33,599 nucleotides of DNA from positions 1 to 33,599 of the forward strand of contig RFMM01000083.1 in assembly GCA_009927665.1 (NCBI GenBank), written 5' to 3'. The notes beneath the pieces are model-generated. The model saw nothing but the letters and a program-made list of their open reading frames with translations. It ran no database searches and was not told the DNA's origin. This DNA comes from Actinomycetota bacterium. GTDB lineage: Bacteria > Actinomycetota > Acidimicrobiia > Acidimicrobiales > Ilumatobacteraceae. The position numbers and the translations under genes are program-made. Position 1 is the first letter of the stretch, and each line of letters begins with the position of its first letter. Below are positions 27,146 through 33,599 of this stretch, piece by piece.

Positions 27146-28447
27146 ATGACCACTACCTACGATCCACATCACCCGCTGTATCTCGACGAAGCCGACACAC
27201 GCGCCGAGCTAGAGCGCGTCTACGACTTGTGCCACGGGTGTCGCCTGTGCTTCAAATTTTGTCCGTCGTTTCCGACCCTTTTTGACTACATCGACCAGCA
27301 CGACGATCAAGACGCGGGCAAGATGACGCCCGCACAGCAAGACCACGTGATTGACGAATGCTTCCAGTGCAAGTTGTGTTACATCAACTGCCCGTACATT
27401 CCGGGTCAGCACGAATGGGCGCTCGATTTTCCGCGACTGATGCTGCGCGCCGACGCGATGCGTCGCGCCAACGGTCAAGTGACGTTGCGAGACAAGGTGA
27501 CCACGACGGTGATGGGCAACACTGACGCAATCGGCAAGGTGTCGGTGGCGACGGTGAAACTCACCAACAAGGTGATGGGCGCCAAGCCTGGCTCGCTCAT
27601 TCGCAAAGTGGTGGAAAAGACCGCCGGCATCTCGAGTGTGCGACTCTTGCCGAAGTTTGCGCGTACGCGATTCTCGTCGTGGTTCAAGCAACGGCCCAAG
27701 GTGCGCGTCGGCAAGAAGCAGGGCAGTGTCACCGTGTTCCCGACCTGCCTCGTCGAATACCAAGAGCCGGCCATTGGCAAAGCGCTGGTCAAGGTCTATG
27801 AACACAACGGCATCGAGTGCTCGCTGACCGACGCCGGTTGCTGTGGTGCTCCGTTCTTGCACAGTGGCGACATGGCGGCATTCACCAAGGTGGCGGTCGA
27901 CAACGTGGCGATGCTTGCCGCCGAAGTGCGCAAAGGCAACGACATCGTGGTGCCCCAGCCCACGTGCAGCTACGTGCTGAAAAAGGACTATCTCGACTAC
28001 GTCGGTGGCCCAGATGCGCAACTCGTGTCAGAGCACACCTTCGACGCAGCCGAATACCTCATGAAGGTGCACAAGACCGAGGGTTCGTCACTCGACACGC
28101 AGTTCCCCGGTGAAGTGCCCGAGACGATCACGTATCACACGCCGTGCCACTTGCGCGCGCAGAACATCGGCTTGAAGAGCCGCGACCTCATGAAGTTGAC
28201 CGGTGCAAAGATCAAGCTCGTGCAGCAATGCTCGGGCATCGACGGAATGTGGGGCTTGCGCGCCGAAAACGCCGAGCTCAGTATTCCGATCGGCAAGAAA
28301 CTCGGTGAGATGGTGCAGGCCGCCGACGGCGACGTCGTGGCGGGCGACTGCCACCTGGCAAACACCGCAATCACCGAGCAAACCGGCGATTCACCACTGC
28401 ACCCGCTGCAGGTGGTCGCCAAGGCCTACGGGCTCGATACCGAGTAA
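27146..28447 (+). CDS. heterodisulfide-reductase-related Fe-S oxidoreductase (GlpC/CCG-domain type)
   Basis: CHGCRLCFKFCPSF and CFQCKLCYINCPY 4Fe-4S motifs; DAGCCGAPF CCG motif. Confidence 0.9.
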   Translation: MTTTYDPHHPLYLDEADTRAELERVYDLCHGCRLCFKFCPSFPTLFDYIDQHDDQDAGKMTPAQQDHVIDECFQCKLCYINCPYIPGQHEWALDFPRLMLRADAMRRANGQVTLRDKVTTTVMGNTDAIGKVSVATVKLTNKVMGAKPGSLIRKVVEKTAGISSVRLLPKFARTRFSSWFKQRPKVRVGKKQGSVTVFPTCLVEYQEPAIGKALVKVYEHNGIECSLTDAGCCGAPFLHSGDMAAFTKVAVDNVAMLAAEVRKGNDIVVPQPTCSYVLKKDYLDYVGGPDAQLVSEHTFDAAEYLMKVHKTEGSSLDTQFPGEVPETITYHTPCHLRAQNIGLKSRDLMKLTGAKIKLVQQCSGIDGMWGLRAENAELSIPIGKKLGEMVQAADGDVVAGDCHLANTAITEQTGDSPLHPLQVVAKAYGLDTE

Positions 28448-28502
28448 TCACCCCAGCAAGTACAACCCCCAACAACACCCCAACAACAAGGAGACACCCC
28501 CG

Positions 28503-29114
28503 ATGTCGACCATGACCAGCAAACGCAAGCTCACCCTCAACGACATTCTCGACCACCGCGCATATGAGCGTGTGCGCGAAGAGCGTCGCAACGAGATCAT
28601 CGAAGTGAAGCGTCGCCGTCGCCTGCACCTCGGCACCGTCGTGACGGTTGCCTTCGAGAATCGCGCGACGATGCACAACCAGATTCAAGAGATGCTGCGC
28701 GTCGAGCGCACCGTCACCGACGAAGGCGTGATGGAAGAACTGCGCGCCTACAACCCGATGATTCCCGAGCCCGGTCAGTTGTGCGCGACGCTCTTCATCG
28801 AGTTGACCAGTGAAGATCAGATGCGCGAGTGGCTGCCCAAATTGGTCGGCATCGAGAAGTCGCTCGTCATCGTGCTCGCCGACGGAAGCAGCGTTCGTTG
28901 CACCGTCGACGAACAGCACGCCGAAGGCCTCACTCGCGAGACGGTGACGGCAGCGGTGCATTACGTGCGATTCGACTTCACTGCTGCCCAGATCGAAACG
29001 TTCGCGAAGGGCGGCGTGCAGTTGCGCTGCGACTTGTCGAATTATCTCGAGGCGATCGAATTGCCAGACTTCACTGTGACCGAGCTGCTCACCGACCTGC
29101 GCGACGACGCGTAG
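28503..29114 (+). CDS. DUF3501 family protein
   Basis: LTLNDILDHRAYERVREERRNEIIEVKRRRRLHLGTVVTVAFENRATMHNQIQEMLRVER; SD aaggag upstream of ATG 28503. Confidence 0.88.
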   Translation: MSTMTSKRKLTLNDILDHRAYERVREERRNEIIEVKRRRRLHLGTVVTVAFENRATMHNQIQEMLRVERTVTDEGVMEELRAYNPMIPEPGQLCATLFIELTSEDQMREWLPKLVGIEKSLVIVLADGSSVRCTVDEQHAEGLTRETVTAAVHYVRFDFTAAQIETFAKGGVQLRCDLSNYLEAIELPDFTVTELLTDLRDDA

Positions 29115-29240
29115 TTCGCCGAGTTGTCGAGCATCAACGAAGACACCGACAATCCGTCGGCCATCGAAGTGATCACGCGTCTGGTCGATGGTCAAGACGC
29201 GGTAGTTCGTACCGCGCGTTCGCTCTCTGCCAGAGTTGGC
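29115..29240 (+). pseudogene. possible Dps (ferritin-family) gene remnant
   Basis: Translation directly after the DUF3501 stop: FAELSSINEDTDNPSAIEVITRLVDGQDAVVRTARSLSARVGD resembles the C-terminal half of Dps proteins; no intact start or C-terminus. Confidence 0.4.
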
Positions 29241-29361
29241 GACGTCTCGGTGGTGTTCGTGACGCCTGTCGCACCACTTGCGAGCCTGTTCGGCTTTGAG
29301 CTGATTTCGTGTCAAATGCGGTCGTTCGACCGCAACTACCCCTCAACAAAATGGATACAGC

Positions 29362-29925
29362 ATGAAAAAGAAACTGATTGCAATCGCTGCAGCGTCAGCA
29401 CTCGTGCTCGCCGCCTGCGGTGGTGACGACGAAGCGACCGAAGACACCGCTGCTGAGGTCACTGAAGACACGATGGCCGAAGAGGCCATGCCAGCCGAAG
29501 CCGGTGACATCGTCGCCGTTGCAAGCGGCAACCCCGACTTCTCGACCTTGGTAGCGGCGATTCAGGCCGCCGGTCTCGTCGAGACACTGCAAGGTGCGGG
29601 CCCATTCACCGTTTTCGCCCCGACCAACGCGGCTTTCGAAGCTCTGCCTGCGGGCTTGCTCGAGAAGCTGCTGTTGCCTGAGAACGTGGCAGCGCTGACG
29701 GCAATCTTGACCTATCACGTCGTATCTGGCCAAGTGATGTCAACCGACGTCACGGCCGGTGATGTCGCGACGGTAGAAGGTTCGACGATCGCTATCACCA
29801 CCGACGGTGGAGTCAAGGTCAACGGAGCGAACGTGGTTGCAGTTGACGTGGCCGCCAGCAACGGCGTGATTCACGTGATCGACCAGGTCATCGTGCCGCC
29901 GACTGTCGACGTCGCCAGCCTCTAA
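29362..29925 (+). CDS. fasciclin-domain lipoprotein
   Basis: Lipobox [47 protein letters not shown]. Confidence 0.95.
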   Translation: MKKKLIAIAAASALVLAACGGDDEATEDTAAEVTEDTMAEEAMPAEAGDIVAVASGNPDFSTLVAAIQAAGLVETLQGAGPFTVFAPTNAAFEALPAGLLEKLLLPENVAALTAILTYHVVSGQVMSTDVTAGDVATVEGSTIAITTDGGVKVNGANVVAVDVAASNGVIHVIDQVIVPPTVDVASL

Positions 29926-29942
29926 TTCGAAGTCACACGGAT

Positions 29943-29986
29943 CACCGGCGGGCCCGCGCAAGCGAGCCCGCCGGTGTTTCCTTTAT
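29943..29986 (+). terminator. intrinsic terminator after fasciclin gene
   Basis: Perfect 11-bp stem CACCGGCGGGC / GCCCGCCGGTG followed by tttccttt. Confidence 0.88.
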
Positions 29987-30077
29987 GGGCATGTACCTTT
30001 TGCGACGTGGCAGTGAACCTGCCGCGATGCTGTGAGCACCTGCCGACTAGCGGCAAGCTTTCCGCCAGACTGAACGA

Positions 30078-31082
30078 GTGACTACTGCACATTCGGCGCT
30101 GACGCACCACGAGGCTGCGACAGTGATGGGCAGCCTCTTGCGTGGCGAGCAGTCGCCCGAACAGATCAAGCAGTTCTTGCTCGGCTACAACGCCCGCGAG
30201 GCAACACCCGATGAGCTTGGCGGTTTTCTCTCGGCGGTGCGAGAAGCGGCGACTCGAGTCGAGTTGCCCGACGCAATTGCTTCACAATCAATTGACATCG
30301 TTGGCACGGGTGGTGACCACAGTGGCTCGGTGAACGTATCGACCATGACCTCTCTGGTGGTTGCAGGTGCCGGAGTGCCCGTATGCAAGCACGGCAATCG
30401 TTCGGCGAGCAGCAAGTGTGGCACCGCCGATGTGCTCGAGGCGCTCGGTGCGCGCATCGAACTGACTCCAGAGCAGGTGTCTCGTTGCGTGAGCGCCGCG
30501 GGTTTCGGTTTCATCTTCGCGCCGAAGTTTCACCCCGCGTTTCGTCATGTGGGGCCGGTGCGTCGCGAGTTGGGTGTGCCAACCATCTTCAACTTGCTCG
30601 GGCCGATGGCCAACCCGGCACCCGTTGCTTACATGCTGGTGGGGGTCGCCAACTCGGCGCGCATGGGCACGATGGCAACGGTGCTCGCGAAACGCACTAC
30701 GGCGTCGCTCGTGGTGCACGGCCACGGTGGGCTCGATGAACTGTCGCTTGCGGGCGCCAATCGGGTTATCGCTACTCGCGACGGTGCCGTGCAAGGTGAA
30801 AGTGTGATTGTCGCGAGCGATCTTGGGCTTGCCGCGGCGCCCAACGACCAACTTCGAGGCGGCGATGCAACGCACAACGCACGAATCGTGCGTGAGGTGC
30901 TTGCGAATCGACTCGCAGGCCCGATTCGCGATGTGGTGGTGTTGAATGCGGCAGTCGCGCTGCACCTGGTTGGGGCAGCAGTGTCACTCTCGCAAGGGGT
31001 ATCGCTGGCCGACCAATCAATCAGCAGCGGGGGCGGCGCTGCAGCGCTCGATGCGTTCGTCGCCGAGTCGCAGCGCGACTAG
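30078..31082 (+). CDS. trpD: anthranilate phosphoribosyltransferase
   Basis: DIVGTGGDHSGSVNVSTMTSLVVAGAGVPVCKHGNRSASSKCGTADVLEALG, FAPKFHPAFRHVGPVRRELG. Confidence 0.96.
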   Translation: MTTAHSALTHHEAATVMGSLLRGEQSPEQIKQFLLGYNAREATPDELGGFLSAVREAATRVELPDAIASQSIDIVGTGGDHSGSVNVSTMTSLVVAGAGVPVCKHGNRSASSKCGTADVLEALGARIELTPEQVSRCVSAAGFGFIFAPKFHPAFRHVGPVRRELGVPTIFNLLGPMANPAPVAYMLVGVANSARMGTMATVLAKRTTASLVVHGHGGLDELSLAGANRVIATRDGAVQGESVIVASDLGLAAAPNDQLRGGDATHNARIVREVLANRLAGPIRDVVVLNAAVALHLVGAAVSLSQGVSLADQSISSGGGAAALDAFVAESQRD

Positions 31083-31367
31083 CAACTCGCAACTACCGTT
31101 ACAGCATCGGCGAACACGGTTTCTCACGCGAACTCGGCTTGCGCGAGACGCTGCGGCTCGTGCGAAAACTCGAACGGAAGCCGGTGAGTCGCTTTTGGTT
31201 CGGTTCGCCATGTCGGTTCGTGCGCCAGCTCGACATCATCGTGCATATCGTGCTGCCCGAGCTGATCGAAGACCGCCACCCACGCTTGGCTGCCTACTTG
31301 CGGCGCACCTCACCACGCTGGGGTCGCAGTTGGCGGTCGTGGTAGTCGGCGCCAGCGCTAGCGAAAC

Positions 31368-31373
31368 TACGCT
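31368..31373 (+). promoter_or_regulatory. -10 element TACGCT, 6 nt before thrB GTG 31380
   Basis: TACGCT-gaaatg-GTG. Confidence 0.5.
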
Positions 31374-31379
31374 GAAATG

Positions 31380-32213
31380 GTGATTCGCGTCTCGGTGCCG
31401 GCGAGCACTGCCAATCTCGGCGCTGGGTTTGACTCGCTTGGCCTCGCATTGTCGCTGCACCTCGAAGCGGGGCTCATCGGCGACGGCCAGCCGAGCACGG
31501 CGCGGGTCTGCGACGCTCATCATCCGACACATGTTGCGTTTCGCACGGCCGGCGGGGCGGGCGAGGTCTGGTCGAACGGAGGAATCCCGATGGGTCGCGG
31601 GCTTGGTTTTAGCGGGGCGGCACGGGTGGCGGGTGCCCTGTTGGCGATAGCGCAGCGCGACGGTGTGGTGGCTGCCAACTCGCATGATGCGCGAATGTCG
31701 GCATTTCGCACCGCGGCAGAACTTGAAGGTCACCCCGACAACGTGGCGGCATCGGCACTCGGTGGCTTCACCGTTGCAGCGGCAGGTCGTGCCATTCGTG
31801 TACCTGTGGCGGTGCATGGAGAAGTGGTCGTGTGGGTGCCCGAGAACACGACGAGCACCAAAGAATCGCGCACCAAGTTGTTGCCGACGGTGTCGCTCAC
31901 CGATGCAGTGTGGAACATCTCGCGATCATCGCTGCTCGTGGCAGCACTAGCAACCGGCGATGTTGCTGCGTTGCACGATGCGACGCAAGATCGTCTGCAT
32001 CAAGACGTGCGCCTGGCGATGGTTCCAGAGACGAAGCGAGCAATGCGTGCAGCACTCGATGCAGGCGCATGGGCAGCGTGGCTGTCAGGTTCTGGGCCGA
32101 CGATGGCATGCCTCTGTGATTCGAGCCAGGTCGACAACGTCGCAAAAGCGTTGCCGCGCAGCGGTCAAGTGCACCGCCTGCGCATCGACGCGAACGGCCC
32201 GGTCGTCAGCTAA
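31380..32213 (+). CDS. thrB: homoserine kinase (GHMP family); start ATG 31377 or GTG 31380
   Basis: VPASTANLGAGFDSLGLAL, MGRGLGFSGAARVAGALLA, EGHPDNVAASALGGF, WLSGSGPTM. Confidence 0.85.
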   Translation: MIRVSVPASTANLGAGFDSLGLALSLHLEAGLIGDGQPSTARVCDAHHPTHVAFRTAGGAGEVWSNGGIPMGRGLGFSGAARVAGALLAIAQRDGVVAANSHDARMSAFRTAAELEGHPDNVAASALGGFTVAAAGRAIRVPVAVHGEVVVWVPENTTSTKESRTKLLPTVSLTDAVWNISRSSLLVAALATGDVAALHDATQDRLHQDVRLAMVPETKRAMRAALDAGAWAAWLSGSGPTMACLCDSSQVDNVAKALPRSGQVHRLRIDANGPVVS

Positions 32214-32261
32214 CTGCGCAGCGCCGCCTTCGGCACCCCGCAGTTTCGCACGCCGCGTGGG

Positions 32262-32795
32262 TCAGTTCGCGCGGTCGAGAATGCGTCGCAGCGTGCCGGG
32301 TTGAAGTTCGAACAACGACTCGAGGTGCGTCACGATCAACCGATTCGGAATGAACGGTCGCGGGTCGCGCAGAGCAATGCGGTTGCCACCTGAACGCCAC
32401 GCGAAGTGCGTTTCGACCGGGTGGTTGTTTTTCAGAAGATCGAACGCCTCTTGCGGGTCGAACCCGTTGGCAATTGCGATGCCCCACGCCGTCGACGTCG
32501 ATCGCGACATACCCGCATGACAGTGCACGAGCAGGTCGATGCGACCTTCGCCCCAGCGCACCATTTCTTCGACCTGGTCGAAGGTGGGTGGGGTGTAGCC
32601 CGAGTATGCCGAGGTGACGTCATCGAACTCGACCACCTTGTGCTCGGGGTGCGCAAAGTCGCACACCTCGTCGAGCGAGGGGCCCGCGGTCAGCACGCTT
32701 GCGAAGTCGTGGCATCGCTCGCGCGCCTCGTCGAGGTTGACGATGGTCGGAAGAAGGTTGGAACTGATGGATGTGGGAGGTGTCAGTGTGGTCAT
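32262..32795 (-). CDS. dual-specificity/tyrosine protein phosphatase-like
   Basis: VHCHAGMSRSTSTAWGIAIA = HCxxGxxRS/T active site; upstream acid region VTSAYSGY. Confidence 0.82.
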   Translation of the reverse strand: MTTLTPPTSISSNLLPTIVNLDEARERCHDFASVLTAGPSLDEVCDFAHPEHKVVEFDDVTSAYSGYTPPTFDQVEEMVRWGEGRIDLLVHCHAGMSRSTSTAWGIAIANGFDPQEAFDLLKNNHPVETHFAWRSGGNRIALRDPRPFIPNRLIVTHLESLFELQPGTLRRILDRAN

Positions 32796-32853
32796 GCAAG
32801 TACTACGCACGCGCACGAGGCACGTGTGACCGTGTCAGGCTCGTGCGGCGGTG

Positions 32854-33018
32854 TCAGAGCAGATTGTCGGGCCGATCGCCGGGGTGCTCGCCGGTGTAGT
32901 CCATATTCCAATATTCGGCGCCACACTCGGGGCAGATCACGAAGTCATCGTCGAAGAACTGAATGAGTGTGCCGCAATAGTCGCACGGCATGTTGTCTTC
33001 GATGATGTCGATGCTCAC
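32854..33018 (-). CDS. 54-aa zinc-ribbon protein (below ORF-track cutoff)
   Basis: GTG start; VSIDIIEDNMPCDYCGTLIQFFDDDFVICPECGAEYWNMDYTGEHPGDRPDNLL*; two CxxC pairs. Confidence 0.7.
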   Translation of the reverse strand: MSIDIIEDNMPCDYCGTLIQFFDDDFVICPECGAEYWNMDYTGEHPGDRPDNLL

Positions 33019-33083
33019 GACACAAGTTTTGCACGGGGGTGTGTCGTCGTTTCTTCGTCACACCCCATCGCCACGGTTGATGC

Positions 33084-33302
33084 ATGCGTATTCACCCCGA
33101 AGTTCCCGACAACACGCTGCTCATCACCTGTGACTCGTGCGTTATGCGTAACACCGACGCATGCAGCGACTGTCTCGTCACCGCACTTTGCGGCGAGCCA
33201 GAGCCTGAGGCCGTGATCTTTGACTACGAAGAACTGCGCACCCTGGCCGTGATGGCCAAGGCGGGCTTGGTGCCGAGGTTGCGCCACCAACGCAGCGCCT
33301 AA
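33084..33302 (+). CDS. small Cys-rich hypothetical protein
   Basis: MRIHPEVPDNTLLITCDSCVMRNTDACSDCLVTALCGEP...; 5 Cys including two CxxC. Confidence 0.7.
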   Translation: MRIHPEVPDNTLLITCDSCVMRNTDACSDCLVTALCGEPEPEAVIFDYEELRTLAVMAKAGLVPRLRHQRSA

Positions 33303-33330
33303 CGGCCAAGGCCCATCGCAGCGCGATGCG

Positions 33331-33336
33331 TAGCGT
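33331..33336 (+). promoter_or_regulatory. -10 element TAGCGT, 8 nt before queG-like ATG
   Basis: TAGCGT-tgagcgag-ATG. Confidence 0.45.
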
Positions 33337-33344
33337 TGAGCGAG

Positions 33345-33599
33345 ATGTTGGGCGACAACTACACCGCCGAGTTGATGCGCCTCGTGCGCGAGGCGGGCGC
33401 TGACCGTGTTGGCGTCACCACTGCTGAGCCGTTGCACAGGGCCCGCACGGCAATTGAATCGCGCATCGCAAGGGGACTGGTTGACACGATGCAGTTCACC
33501 TTTCGCAACCCAGAGCGCTCGACAACGCCGACGATGTCGGTGCCCGGCGCGCGCAGCATCATCGTGGCGGCGCGGTCGTATTACTCGGCTGACGCGGGC
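33345..33599 (+). CDS. queG: epoxyqueuosine reductase-like protein, 3'-truncated by window edge
   Basis: MLGDNYTAELMRLVREAGADRVGVTTAEPLHRARTAIESRIARGLVDTMQFTFRNPERSTTPTMSVPGARSIIVAARSYYSADAG, QueG N-terminal (DUF1730-like) pattern. Confidence 0.75.
   Translation, partial: MLGDNYTAELMRLVREAGADRVGVTTAEPLHRARTAIESRIARGLVDTMQFTFRNPERSTTPTMSVPGARSIIVAARSYYSADAG

Noticed and set aside
28447-28502. CCCCAACAACA-like repeats before DUF3501
   Set aside because: Short, low-complexity 5' UTR with an ordinary SD site; no array structure.

Overview
This is a 33.6 kb high-GC chromosomal segment. GTG starts, an F420/LLM-type oxidoreductase and a PBP with a Thr-rich tail suggest an actinobacterium, perhaps Acidimicrobiia (inference only). 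I found no CRISPR array, transposon, phage module, tRNA or rRNA. Contents in order: dTDP-rhamnose genes (rfbB partial, rfbD); an acyl-ACP desaturase / phosphotransferase / CrtC-like / PhyH run; a PfkB kinase divergent from a second PhyH; an SDR divergent from a cupin; a secreted Ser/Gly-linker protein; a saccharopine-dehydrogenase-like enzyme; an LLM oxidoreductase; a class A PBP; a C4 zinc-ribbon coiled-coil protein; a small membrane protein; RNase P RNA (rnpB, minus strand); an SDR-DUF2867 protein; an ALDH-like protein; a ferritin-like pair; glpK, a frameshifted alkylglycerone-phosphate-synthase-like FAD oxidase, and glpD; a Fur/PerR-like regulator, rubrerythrin, Fe-S protein and DUF3501; a fasciclin lipoprotein; trpD; thrB; a dual-specificity phosphatase; two small Cys-rich proteins; and the start of a queG-like gene. 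The most notable signals are: (i) a recurrent (T/C)AnnnT hexamer 6-8 nt upstream of start codons, implying widespread leaderless transcription; (ii) the frameshift in the FAD oxidase; (iii) a peroxide/iron island with an apparent Dps remnant; (iv) a ferritin-like pair in which one partner has lost a ligand; (v) tandem stop/start repeats and perfect hairpins in intergenic DNA. I found no clearly new defence-type system. The best candidates for poorly described biology are the iron/peroxide island and the desaturase-PhyH lipid module.
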